Assembly: GCA_036429605.1 (NCBI GenBank)
Contig: JAVFKD010000004.1
Location: 3,844,001 to 3,908,000, forward strand
Source of the DNA: Cladobotryum mycophilum
Lineage: Eukaryota; Ascomycota; Sordariomycetes; Hypocreales; Hypocreaceae
Direction of reading: 5' to 3'
Length of the DNA: 64,000 nucleotides
Within the stretch, counting starts at the first letter, position 1. Every line of letters starts with the position of its first letter. Below are positions 49,186-59,822 of the stretch, in pieces. The notes beneath the pieces are model-generated. The model worked only from the letters and a program-made list of their open reading frames with translations. It was not told the DNA's origin and searched no databases. The position numbers and the translations under genes are program-made.

Positions 49186-50677
49186 ACGTTTTAATATTGG
49201 TTACATGTGGACTGCAATGATACCCCATTACGGTTTGCTTGATCTCCTCAGTTTACTATCGCTTTTGAGAGCTGGCGAGGAGTTGCTTGATTACCTTGTT
49301 ATTATTGATTATTGTTATTATCCTGTTTATCCCCCCTTCCCCCTTTGCTTGAAGCATAAGTTGTGCTTTTCATTGTATTGCCGCGATTACACTATACCTT
49401 TTTTCTTTTTTTGCAGCGAAGCGATCATGTTCAGAAGTTGTATATAGGACAGAAGATGGCATCTAGATCGGGATAAGGCGTCAGTGCTGGTGGGTGGGAA
49501 AGAGTTGCATTTGCTCATTGGAGTTGATTAAGTAAAGCCTTTTGGCAGGGTGGAAGGGAAGGGAAGGAAAGGGAAGGGGAAGGGCAGGGGGTAAAGACGA
49601 GGGATAGGGGGATGGGGGGTTGGGGGGTTGGTACTCCCTGAATGGAGCTTGCATGAGAGAATTGCCAAATAAACGAGATACCTTGTTAAGAATGGTTTAT
49701 TATTGGATATCTTTGTGAAACATGGTGAGATGTAGCTATTGAAGGTGATGATCGCTTGAGATTCAACCTTACTTGGCTTAGACGTTCGTCTACAGAGTAT
49801 ATCAGGTAGCTATCTTAATGGCATATTGATGTCAAGAATACTAACATTTATAAATCACGAGGCAATGATGAGAGTTTATTAGTTAGGCTATACTACTAAA
49901 TAATCGATGGTGATATAGTTTGTCGAGGTGAATCCACCCTGGAGAGCGAATACTATGAACACTCCCATGTAGTTTTATAGTATTTTTGGCAACTCTTTTA
50001 GAAGCACTGAATAGGGGCTCTAAAAAGCCTAGACCTGGCTGGTATCTCATAGAGCCTATGTGACTCATATCTAGCTGCTACCGGAGGCTTCCAGAGGCTC
50101 GCTAGGGTCTCGGCTAGTCTTTGTCGGGTTATATGAAAAGCGCGATATGCCATGCCTTGCATGGTATTGAGTCACGAGGAGGATGGCTTCGCGATCCCTT
50201 GCTGAGCCTGCCAATAATGTGGGACCAGTAAGAGCCCGTTCTATTGTAGCTAGCTGCTCCTTTCATTTTGTCGCTGTAATGTGGCGCAGTTTGCCTCCAA
50301 TCTGGAACTGGATGGATTTCGACTTACGGTTGTGGCGCAACACAAAGTGGGCGGCCTCGCTGGAAGCAGCACAACGACGTCATTTGTCTCATGGTTGTTT
50401 GTTTGATTATGAGGCGTGAGGCTGCTGAGGGCGAAATCTCTTGACTACCTTTTTGGCGCAGCTGGTCAGGTGCAAACTTTACTCTCGGAAAGGTAAAAGG
50501 AAAAGAAGGGAAGGATTGATAAAGAACAAGTGGGTTCTTTAATCCTCGGATATTCATCTTTTTTCTTCAATTGTTCCTAATTTCTCATTCTCCTCTTTTA
50601 TTCCTAGAGATCAAGAACAACAAACAAACAAACACACAAGTTTAGCATTGACGACGACACTCGTTCATTACACAGCC
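49186..50677. other. Intergenic region
   Basis: It holds the 3' UTR of the DH-like gene, a GGGAAGG-rich purine tract (49550-49625) and the promoter of the gasdermin-like gene. The leader just before 50678 has an A/C-rich AACAAACAAACA tract. No other gene was found. Confidence 0.45.
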
Positions 50678-51568
50678 ATGCCACACGCTCACGAAACGAA
50701 ACCCCTCTGGCTCGTCCAGCCCCGCCTCGACGCAGGCGAATACCGCGACAAGCTCATCGGCAGCGTCGTCAAATACCCAGACCTGCCGACCGAGCGGCAC
50801 ATACCCTACCGCATCACCACGAAGCATCCCCGGGAGATTGTCCCGGACCTGGACCCGAAGCCCATCCAGGTGCGCAACGTCAAGTTTTGGACGCGCCGGA
50901 TCAAGGATGCGTCCGTCTCTGCGTCGCTAAACGAGATTCTCGAGGCCTTTGTGGAGAGGGCCAAGGAGGACACGAGCGAGAACATGGCGACGGTGGCGAG
51001 GATTTGGCACATGGACAGTCCTGGGGAGAAGTTTAAGGAGTTGCTGAAGAATAAGGCTTATTTCGAGGAGCTGTTTGAGCTGCTGAGGAGTAATCACGAT
51101 CAGGGGTACTTTGTCACGGACATTGTGTCCCTCACCAACATGGAGGTGTCGGACTCGACGGGGAGGTCAAAGGGCGTGGGTGCCTCTGCCAAAGTACCAG
51201 TCGACCCGAGCTTCGCCATCGACGTCGGCGCGGGGGCCAAGTTCCAAGTCGTTCGGGAAAAGGGCTTCTCGGCCTACTACGAGGAGGAGACGATTGTCTT
51301 TCTGGGGTACAGGCTGGTGCGACTGGAGAAGGTGGACGGCACGAGGGCGAAGCTGGGGAGGATATTCCTGGGGCAGAAGCACGGGTTCACGGTGAGGGAT
51401 GGGTTTGATTACTGGCCCGAGCTGGTGGAGAGGGCGGTAGAGGGCAACGCAGAGCCGTTTTTGGCGGCGGAGACACCCAAGGTGGAGGAGGCGAGGGAGT
51501 TGGGGGATGATATTGAGTGTGATGAGATTGCGGAGGAGCTGGGGTTTGACTTTGAGGTTGTTGGTTGA
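50678..51568 (+). CDS. Gasdermin-like pore-forming protein candidate, 296 aa
   Basis: An intronless frame with its first ATG at 50678 (an in-frame TTG ten codons earlier is not used). There is no signal peptide or transmembrane helix. Residues 1-100 carry motifs such as LIGSVVKYP and VKFWTRRIKDASVSAS. A helical region with KELLKNKAYFEELFELL comes next. An alternating beta-rich block follows (about 147-220: GYFVTDIVSLTNMEVSD, GASAKVPVDPS, FAIDVGAGAKF, EETIVFLGYRLVRL). The order resembles the gasdermin N-terminal domain and fungal gasdermin-like proteins such as RCD-1 and HET-Q1, where proteolysis removes a short inhibitory tail. The last 35 residues here are strongly acidic and helical, fitting such a tail. 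The neighbour downstream is an NLR, a known context for fungal gasdermins. The assignment is by pattern only; the alternative is a fungal protein family of unknown function. No protease gene is adjacent. Confidence 0.55.
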   Translation: MPHAHETKPLWLVQPRLDAGEYRDKLIGSVVKYPDLPTERHIPYRITTKHPREIVPDLDPKPIQVRNVKFWTRRIKDASVSASLNEILEAFVERAKEDTSENMATVARIWHMDSPGEKFKELLKNKAYFEELFELLRSNHDQGYFVTDIVSLTNMEVSDSTGRSKGVGASAKVPVDPSFAIDVGAGAKFQVVREKGFSAYYEEETIVFLGYRLVRLEKVDGTRAKLGRIFLGQKHGFTVRDGFDYWPELVERAVEGNAEPFLAAETPKVEEARELGDDIECDEIAEELGFDFEVVG

Positions 51569-52790
51569 GGATGAGAAAAAAAAAGGGGGGGGGGATGGAT
51601 TTGGTGTTTTGGTTTTTTTGTGAGCGTGGAATGAAAGTGCATACTGGCGTTTGGGATGGGGGAGACTACGGGGTTGTGTAGATGCTTTTGTTATGATACC
51701 AACGACTGCTCGCCGTGTAGACGAATTACATGCGCAAATGAATTATATGATTTTAATAATCGGGACTATTGAGAAATATAGGGGAAGTGTATTATGTAGT
51801 ATGAAGTAATTATAATAAAATGGCTTAATACTGTACATCTATCCATCTGCTTCTTTGACACATTGAAATCGAGCCTGAGAAGAGAAAGCTGATTTTGAAT
51901 GACTTCAAATAAAATCACTTGCTTTTCCATGCAGGATCTTATACTCTCTTTTCCTTTCACTGCAATTTTAGTGTAAATCGAGGGGATGGATGGGGTCTAG
52001 AAGGTCGGAATAGTAATCAGCACAGCACAGCACAGCACAGCACAGCACAGCCACTGGCGAAGGATAAGGGCTCTTTGTTACACAGGCAAACAGAGTATTC
52101 GAGTGCCCAGGCAAGGATAAGAAGAATAGATTTAGTATTTTGGAACTTGTAAGTGTGGAATGAAAGTGTATACTGGCGTTTAGGATGGGAAGGCTATGGG
52201 TTTATATAGATCCATGCTTTTGTTATGATACCAACGACGTATTCGCCGCATAGATGAATTACATTGGATGCGCGCAAATGAATTAATAAGTAGGAGGAGC
52301 ACTGAGAAATGTAAGGGATTGGGGGAGTGTTAGTTAAAACGGTTATGGTGGGGTGGATTGGAACTGTGCATCCATCCTATCTGCCTCTCTGACGCAGGGA
52401 ATATGGGAGCTCGTCTTGACCTCTTGATGTGGCAACCGGTTGATCTTAAAGCGTTTCTCGATTTCACTGCAATTTTAGTGTAAATCGAGGGGATGAGATG
52501 GGATGGGGTCTGGGAAGCTAGAATAAGTAATCAGCAGAGCACAACACAGTATAGCACAGCCACTGGCGAAGTATGGGGCTCTTTGTTCCACATTGTACAG
52601 AACAGAGTATTATAGCGCCCGAGGATGGGGAGAGTGGATTTGGTATGTTGGATTTTGTTGAGCATGATGTGAAAATGCATACTGGTATTTGGAGTGGAAG
52701 GGCCTATGAATTTGCGTGATACCAGTGACCGATTGCCTTGCATGGGCGAAATGCATTCGTGTATGAATGAGTGAATGGATTTACATTTTT
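51569..52790 (+). repeat. Diverged 0.5-kb tandem repeat, two full copies and one partial
   Basis: Three anchors recur at steady spacing. AATGAAAGTGCATACTGGCG lies near 51630, 52159 and (diverged) 52668. CACTGCAATTTTAGTGTAAA lies at 51958 and 52465. TTATGATACCAACGAC lies near 51692 and 52225. The period is thus about 507-529 bp. The first copy begins right at the stop codon of the gasdermin-like gene, so the unit contains its 3' UTR. Copies differ by many substitutions and small indels, so the duplication is not recent. No coding capacity is seen. Confidence 0.85.
52018..52051. repeat. (CAGCA)n microsatellite within repeat copy 1
   Basis: About six consecutive CACAG pentanucleotides. Copy 2 has a degraded version at the matching place (near 52523-52560: CAGAGCACAACACAGTATAGCA), so it is an unstable part of the repeat unit. 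Confidence 0.85.
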
Positions 52791-54118
52791 TTTGAACTTG
52801 ACGGCTGACTGAGTATTAGTATTGAGAAAAGGTGAAAGTATCTATTCTGTATTTTATATGAGTAGGGAACTCGGAGAAATATGGTAGTCTCTTCTTAGAC
52901 AAATTGAAGGACATCAAAGTAGAGATGCTTAGTAGTTTTGTAAAGGACGTTGGGACTTTTTGACAACGTGCCGTGTTTACTCACTCTCTGGTGATGGTAA
53001 TGGGAACCAACATACGATTTTGCATGCATTGGTAACTACATGCCACAAGGATCAGAAATATTGGTGTTGCTGGAGCCGTGAGCTGGGCCTTGGAAAGAAA
53101 GGACAGCTTCCATCCTAGATAATTAGAATACCGAGAAATAGGATACTAGGATGGCCCTGAGGATAAGAGGGATCCATCCATTATTTAGTCATCTTATGAA
53201 TCGTACAGGCACTATACAGGCACAACTATAACAGGTCCACGGATGTAAAACTGCATTGAATGTCTACATTGGTTTGGTGCATCAGTGAGTGCTCAAATGC
53301 ATCCGGGCTCTTTTTGATTCTGGCAAAATTGATCAAACTACAGAATCATAGCGCTCTAGTCACTATAATTATAGCGCTTTTAACGCCTATAGCCTTAAAA
53401 AAAACAGTTTTTTTCTTCCAGCCCAGACCAAAATGTGGAGCGATTGTGGATCCTCATACCGACGAGGTACTAGAAGAATAGAAGCTCGCGCTGCGAAACC
53501 CAAGTACGTTGCAATTCACATCACTTCAAATGCTTCTTTCTTTACAATCCCTTAATTAAAAAAGAAAATTAAAACAGCATTACCGATCTCCTCTGAGCTT
53601 CATTCAAAGCAAATAGTAGTTGGTCGTGATACCATAACTTCAGAGCATCGTATGGCGCCAAGTTCGAACCTTGCACTGCAATTTTAGCGTCTGAAGGGGT
53701 GAGAGGGAGGTGGGGTCGGCCTAAGCGCTGCAGCTCTAGCGGCGCAGACAGAGGGAGATGCATGCAACAGATGGATCATGCTTTCAATGTTTCTTGCACA
53801 GCCACTGACGAATTTATCGGGTTCTCTGTTCAACTTCGTCCTACGCTGTTAATCATCAGCCACACCTGTTTCCATGGCCAAATCTCAGCCTCACCTACAT
53901 ACTGGGCTCTACTCTTAGTACTTCTTTGTCCAGATCAAACCTTTCGATACACCATCCTTCCCTTTCATCCTTTTTCTTCTTCTTGCTCTTCTTCTTCTTT
54001 CTTTAAACCTATAAATCATTATTCTCCTTGTTTTTATCGGACCGAACAGTAATTTGCCATGTCGCACTGCTGTGCTTGATAGACACGGATTAGTGACGAC
54101 ATAACATACGCTCCCTGG
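52791..54118. other. Intergenic region upstream of the NLR gene
   Basis: No gene is recognised. Short frames (for example 53260-53481) lack protein character. CT-rich tracts at 53960-54005 and a leader lie before the NLR start. A further fragment of the 0.5-kb repeat lies inside. Confidence 0.4.
53674..53830 (+). repeat. Dispersed fragment of the 0.5-kb repeat
   Basis: It begins with CACTGCAATTTTAGCG and ends with CACAGCCACTGACGAA followed by GGGTTCTCTGTT. It matches the order of the same landmarks in copies 1 and 2 (CACTGCAATTTTAGTG, then CACAGCCACTGGCGAA, then GGGCTCTTTGTT). The segment lies in the promoter region of the NLR gene. Confidence 0.65.
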
Positions 54119-57100
54119 ATGACGGACTCACTGAAGCCTCTCAGAGGCCTGCTGCATCGTGTACGAGGGGTTGTCTCGCTACAAAGGAATAGTGAGAGCA
54201 GCGGTCTGCACATTGTAAAAGATGCTGAAAATGCAGAGATAGAGTAAGTTTATACCACCCTCCTATAAAATCACCCTCTTTTAGCTGATACGACTTCATA
54301 GCATCGTGGCAGTCCACGGTCTTGGTGGACAGGGCTTCAAGTCATGGACCACCCTAGACACCAAAGGAGGGAAATCAAAGTCATGGCTAGAAGAGTTATT
54401 AGCCACGGATGTTCCAAACGCACGTATCATGACGTATGCGTACATCTCTGATGGTGTCAATTATCGCTACCTGGTGCGTAATGTCTTGTACGGCCGAGCA
54501 CTGGACTTGGTCAAGGAACTGGGAAGTCAGAGGAGCCGCGATGGGACGAGCAGACGTCCTCTCTACTTCGTTGCGCATAGCCTTGGTGGCTGGATTATCA
54601 AGCGGGCGCTCATCATCTCGAGCGAGGCCATGGATTCCGAGTTGAGAGATATTGAGCTGTCGACATGCGGCGTGGCCTTCTTCGGGACACTGTCCCCGGG
54701 TAGGCCGTCGTCACCTTCGCCACTTGCCCACGTTATCCGGAGGACAACTTCGGGGTTCGACGAGAATCCAAAGAGTACTCGATTGGACTCTACGCAGCCG
54801 CAGTCTAGCGACATTGAATGGTTGGAGAACCAGATGGAGGCTTTCAAGGCCATCACAGCCAACCTGCCGCGAATCTCGTTCCATGAAACTAAGCAGTCCG
54901 AGGATGGGGGGTTTGTCGTGGAGAAGAGACATTCCATGTCTGGCTCTGATGGCGCGCAGATTGGCCTGTCGGCTGCACACTCCGATTTGATCAAGTTCCG
55001 GGGTCGAGATGCCAATTATATGGCATTTATTGACAATTTTCGAGGCATGATTGATGGAGCCAAGGCCTCTGGTTTGTTGGAATCCAAAAGAGAGGTCTAT
55101 GAGCTTGCTGCAGGTATGTTGAGCAGCAGAGGCTATGAATGACGTTGACTAATTCATTGCACAGTCCATAATAGCGAGTACCTAAAAGAAGGATTCGACA
55201 TCTCTTACAGACTTCCTGGCGAGCCGTCCATCATTATTAGGCGACAAGACCTGCTCGATAAAATCGATGCAAGCTTCAAGCCGGCGGCCGACGAACAAAT
55301 GTTGCATCTTAGCATTGCTAGCCTCTGGGGCGAGGCAGGAGCTGGAAAGACAATGTTGGCAAAGCACTTCGCCGAACTTCACCAGGATGACATTTCATTT
55401 GTCTTCTGGATATATGCCGAAAGCTGGGAAACTGTTGTGGCGAGCTACCTCGAATTCGCCAACAACCTCGTGATCCATTACTCAAAGAATGCTCCCCGGT
55501 GCCAAGTTGAAAATGACCTCGGCCTTGCTGGGGTCGAGGACATGCTTAGGGTCAAGAGCATCCGACAGCTGGATCCTTCCCGAGTCAAGTCCGCAGTCCG
55601 GGCTGTTAAAGACTGGCTCTTGAGACCTGAGAATAACAGATGGTTGCTCATATTTGATAATGTCGAGCCTTCGTTTGACATTTTCGACTTCATTCCTCTT
55701 ACGCTCACGGGAAAGATTATCTTGACGTCGAGGGATAGCAGTTGCTGTGCCTGGGGGACGAGGATTCACGTTCACGCGATGAAGGAGGAGCAAGCAGTGG
55801 AACTTCTCGGTGCTGTCGTCGGTGATGGCGCTTTAGAAGAAACCGCACAAGGTTAGAATCATTCCTGATCATGACATGCAATGGTCTAACAAATAGTAGC
55901 TGAAGCGGCTTCTCGACTGGTTCAAGGTCTCAAGTACCATCCTCAGACTATATCGCTGGCCGGATCCACGATTCGCAAAAAGGGCCTGACAGTCTTTGAG
56001 TACCAGCAAGAGGTTGAATCCAACATGCCATTACGGATAATGGGTTCGACAATTGACCAGTCTCCTGTTACCAAGACGGTCCTGCGCGTTAGTGCTATGC
56101 TATCTAGCAGCGCCATTCCCGTTGCTCTATTCAGACTAAACGAAGCATCCGCGCGGGCAATGAATGCTTCTGCAGGGATTAAAGGTATATTTCTCTCCCG
56201 TACTGGAATTAGGAACTATAGAATTAACTGTATCCCAGCTTTTCAAGATACTGATCGCCTTGATAATGTCTTCCAGTTTCTGTTTGAGCAAAATTTCATA
56301 CAGACGCCTTCGCCAGATTCGCCGCCTTCCTCACAGGCCTCGTCCCCTATTTCGTCGCAGGCTACAAGCGCTTCATCCCTTGAGTCATTCATACTTGATC
56401 CTGCAGCCCGCGAACATTTACGGGGCACACTAACGCCAGGTGAGAAAACGGAAAATGCTTGGTTGGCATGCAATATCTGCGTTGACGGCATTCGTGATAA
56501 TGAGACTGCTTCGTCTAGTCTGCCAGAGATTCACGAATTTAGCAGGACCATGGCCCCACATGCCAAGACATGTTATGACGACTGGTCTAGTGTCCTCGAA
56601 GATAGATCTGATGACGATGATGTAGCTTGGCAGGTGCTGGGCAATGTGTGTATGACCCAAGGGTTGTTGGAACAAGCCATTGGCTGCTTTGGGCTATCGC
56701 TGCGACACAAATCGAAAATGGATGCCATTGAGAGAATTCAGACATCTTTGGCACTGGCATCTCTTCTACAGCAAGCAGGTCAACACAAGAAGAGCGCAGA
56801 GGTTTTAACTAGCATCGATATTGCATCCATTGACAAAGCTCTTGGCTTTCGCGTTGCCCTGGCCAAGGCATCTGCCGCTGCTGCGCGGGGGAGCTTGATC
56901 GTGCAGAGGATCAGTACGAAATGCTTGAACACTTACAGGAGGAGGAGCTTGGCCCAACGGACACAACGACCATTGGCACTGTGCAGAAACTTGCCTCGAC
57001 ATTGGAACAGCTTGGCAAGATGGAAGAAGCTCAGGCATTGTATCGGCGTGTGTATATTTCTTACCAAAACATGTTTGGCCAGAGCCATCCCATGACTGTG

Positions 57101-57748
57101 GAAGCACTTGATGAACTCGCCAATATCTCCAAGGAGAGCAACGCCATTGACGAAGCCGAAAACTTGTATAAACAATCCGTCGAGATCAAGACGCGCACTC
57201 TTGGACCGGAGCACCCTAGCACGGCGCACGCTATTCAGAAGCTCGCTGTTGTCGATGATATGCGATGCCGGTATACGGATGCCAAGATCAAGTACCAAAG
57301 GGCATTGGGCATCATGGCCGCATCATTTGGCAGGGCGCATCCTTTATATACTACCACGATGGAGAATCTAGCCCTAAGCTGCCGCTTACATGCCCGCTCA
57401 TTGGACGATCAAGATGAACTCTTTTCTTTCTCTTCTCTCGAACGAGAGACTACCCACTCACATCGTTTCACAACTGATACTACGGAGCCAAGCTGGGACA
57501 GAGAGGCAGCACTGCTTCGCGATGCAACACGCACAAGGGCATTCGATGAGGCAGAGAAGTTGTACCTCGATGCAGTGAGCATAAAAAAGGCGGCGAGGGA
57601 GCTGTACTCTGAGGAGCAGGTGGTGGCTACAGGGTCGAAGCTGAGGGAGATGTACGAGAATGAGGGGTTCTTTGAGGGGTGTAGGGATGAAAAGGTAAGT
57701 GCGTTGATGGCGCTTCTGAGGGAGGTGAGGAGGAGGGGGACGGTCTGA
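54119..57748 (+). CDS. NLR: SesB-like hydrolase, NB-ARC, TPR (about 1,140 aa, one frame break)
   Basis: Exons 54119-54243, 54302-55113, 55165-55851, 55897-56184 and 56239-57748, all with GT-AG introns; the last intron (54 nt) keeps the frame open and could be retained. The N terminus is a SesB-like alpha/beta hydrolase: VAVHGLGG (from residue 45), nucleophile elbow AHSLGG with Ser135, and a probable catalytic His in LSAAHSDLIKF. The NB-ARC follows, with Walker A GEAGAGKT (368-375), Walker B WLLIFDN (472-478) and KIILTSRD; the usual GLPLAL is replaced by YHPQTISLAG. The C-terminal third has TPR repeats with heptad-like A/L/Y spacing (AEALYRR-type, EAENLYKQS, HPSTAHAIQKLA). Fungal NLRs of this build mediate non-self recognition and cell death. 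A frame change at the G5 run 56887-56891 splits the TPR region; one extra G restores it. Confidence 0.88.
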
Positions 57749-58085
57749 TGAGATGTAATGGTTTGCATTGCTTTGCTAGGGTTTGTTCAGGTTTAATGTA
57801 GCGAGGTGTTGGTGGGTATGGTAATGGTGTTTTTAGGGGATTATAATGAATCATGATGGAATGGGATGGGACTTTTGGTTTCATAAGTTGGTAATGATTG
57901 ATGGAGTATGAGGCATCACAAAAATGAATCACTTGATGTGTGTTTCGGCATGGCTCTTGCACGTGCTGGAAAAGTAAGCATAACAGTACAAAAGGGGAGA
58001 TCATTTCTCTTTCGAAATATGCCTAATGCTACAAGAGCAGAGCTATCCACATAGAATATAGTAGCTCACATCCACGGCGACACTC
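57749..58085. other. Convergent intergenic region
   Basis: 337 bp between the stop codons of the NLR (plus) and adenine deaminase (minus) genes. It should hold both transcript ends. A/T-rich; no other feature seen. Confidence 0.55.
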
Positions 58086-59144
58086 CTACCTCCACTCCAC
58101 AATCACCCTCTCCAACTCCGTCAACAGCTCCCCCTTTCTCTGCACAGAACACCAACTTCCCTGAATCCCAGCTCTGGCAATCCCCTCCCACTCATCGACA
58201 TCCAGACCAAACGCCTCCTGCACAGCGCAGTAGTTCTCCAGGACGTAGCCACCGAAATAGGCGGGGTCGTCGCTGTTGATGCTAAACGGCACGCCTGCGT
58301 CCAGGAGGGCTCGGATGGGCAGGTCGGTCATTTGGGGGATGCCCCTGAGGACGAGGTTGGAGATGGGGCAGAGGGTGAGGAGGGTTTGTGTGCGGGAGAG
58401 GTGGTGGAGGAGGGACGGGTCTTCGGCGGAGCGGCGGCCGTGGTCGATGCGCTGGGTGTGGAGGAGGGAGAGGGCGTTTTGGACGTATTCCGCTGGTCCC
58501 TCCTCGCCGTAATGCGCGGTCAGGTTGGTCACCCCCAGGTCCCTCGCCTCCCGGTACACATCCCCGAACAACTCGGGATGTTTCCCCAATTCCGTGCCGG
58601 ACATGCCCAGCCCAACCACCGTGCCGTCGTCAAAGTGCCCGGCATGGGCAATCTCGCGTAGCATGTCGTGCGCCAGGGACAACGGCAGGTGCCTCACGAG
58701 ACAAGGTATGAACCCGACGCTCAGATCCGGGAACCGGGTCTCGGCCCTGCGTCTCGCGGCGTGCAGGCCGGCCATGACGGTGTGGTAGGGCACGCCCCTC
58801 CGGGTATGCACCTGCGGGTCGAAAAACACTTCGGCGTGCAAAACGCCTTGCCCCCTCGCCTTGACGAGGTACTCGTACGCCAGCGCCTCGAAATCCTCCG
58901 CCTGGACGAGCACCGAGAACCCGATGAAGTAATAGTGCAGGAAATCATCCAGGGACGTGAATCCCTCGTAGCGAGCCTGCAAGGTCTCCGGGCTGGAGAA
59001 CGCGGCGTCGTCCGAGGGCAAGGGGATGGCGTTCTTGGCGGAGAGGGAGAAGAGCAGGGCGGGGGAGATTGTGCCCTCGATGTGAACGTGGTGCTCGCAT
59101 TTGGGCAGGGCGTGGAGGAAGGGGTGGAGGGGATGCTTGCACAT
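58086..59144 (-). CDS. aah1: Adenine deaminase (Aah1 type)
   Basis: The frame is open further upstream, but the ATG at 59144 gives 352 aa, close to the yeast enzyme, and places the metal motif near the N terminus as in the family. It hydrolyses adenine to hypoxanthine and ammonia in purine salvage, in the cytosol or nucleus. Motifs in order: PKCEHHVHIEG (metal ligands H19 and H21), EVFFDPQVHTRRG, GLGMSGTE, LTAHYGEEGP (catalytic Glu and metal/base His region), RIDHGRR, LTLCPISN and SDDPAYFGGY (metal-binding Asp). The usual HAGEE is HYGEE here; the catalytic residues themselves are kept. The upstream extension (59 codons from 59321) is Gln/Ser-rich and looks like leader. Product is clear at the adenosine/adenine deaminase family level, and AAH1 is favoured over adenosine deaminase by length and the AYFGGY motif. 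Confidence 0.9.
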   Translation of the reverse strand: MCKHPLHPFLHALPKCEHHVHIEGTISPALLFSLSAKNAIPLPSDDAAFSSPETLQARYEGFTSLDDFLHYYFIGFSVLVQAEDFEALAYEYLVKARGQGVLHAEVFFDPQVHTRRGVPYHTVMAGLHAARRRAETRFPDLSVGFIPCLVRHLPLSLAHDMLREIAHAGHFDDGTVVGLGMSGTELGKHPELFGDVYREARDLGVTNLTAHYGEEGPAEYVQNALSLLHTQRIDHGRRSAEDPSLLHHLSRTQTLLTLCPISNLVLRGIPQMTDLPIRALLDAGVPFSINSDDPAYFGGYVLENYCAVQEAFGLDVDEWEGIARAGIQGSWCSVQRKGELLTELERVIVEWR

Positions 59145-59822
59145 GTTTGACTTCTTGACGTCGACTCCAACTATTGAATCTTGATGTTGTTGATTCTCAA
59201 ATCTTGTCAACTCTCTTTGACGTTTTGTTTGACAAAAGGGGGGTTGGTTGTTTATAGTCTTTTGAGATGAATACGATTCATGGGCAACCTCATATACCAA
59301 TCCGTGAGGGAGGTTAGCCATTCAAGTATAGTGCACCACCACCTTCCCATAAGACTAGTCAATAAAAACCCACATTACTTAGATAGGACAAGTTCACATT
59401 TCAAAAACAGTTGCATTTTCTTTTTCTTTTTTCAATAAATAAAATCAAAGTCTGACTCACGCCGATCCTATTCCCATCCCATCCCCCTCCTTTTCCTTTT
59501 CCTTAACCTGCTTAATTGATGTGTTGTCATTACATACAATCCAACGCCGTATGAGAAAAAGAAAGAAAAGAGAAGAGAAGAGAAAAGATATCGTTATCCA
59601 GCCGCCAGCATAGTTTCGTTCTCTCAGTCCCATGTAGAGAGAGAGGACGAGGCGGTCATAGTCATATACTATAACATGCCACCACCGCCTAGGAAATGCC
59701 CAAAAAAATGGTTTGGGAATAGCAATAGTCATCATCCAAACCAGAACCCAACTATAGGGGGTTCAAGCAGTATAACTATATATAAAAAATATAAAAAAAG
59801 GTCTCAACAAAAAGTCCCAAGT
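59145..59822. other. Promoter of the deaminase gene and 3' side of the Dcr2-type gene
   Basis: 678 bp. It includes a TTCAATAAATAAAA-like A/T-rich stretch (59430-59447) and purine-rich tracts near 59548-59590. No gene seen. Confidence 0.45.

Noticed and set aside
50648..50677. Upstream extension of the gasdermin-like protein from a TTG codon
   Set aside because: Non-ATG start in a fungal nuclear gene without support; the ATG at 50678 has a reasonable context and gives a sensible N terminus.
53640..53700. tRNA-like B box (GTTCGAACC)
   Set aside because: The flanking sequence gives no A box at the right distance and no cloverleaf; the match to GGTTCGANTCC is poor on both strands.
59145..59321. 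59-codon N-terminal extension of the adenine deaminase
   Set aside because: The extension is Gln/Ser-rich with no family similarity; the shorter form matches the usual length and motif position.
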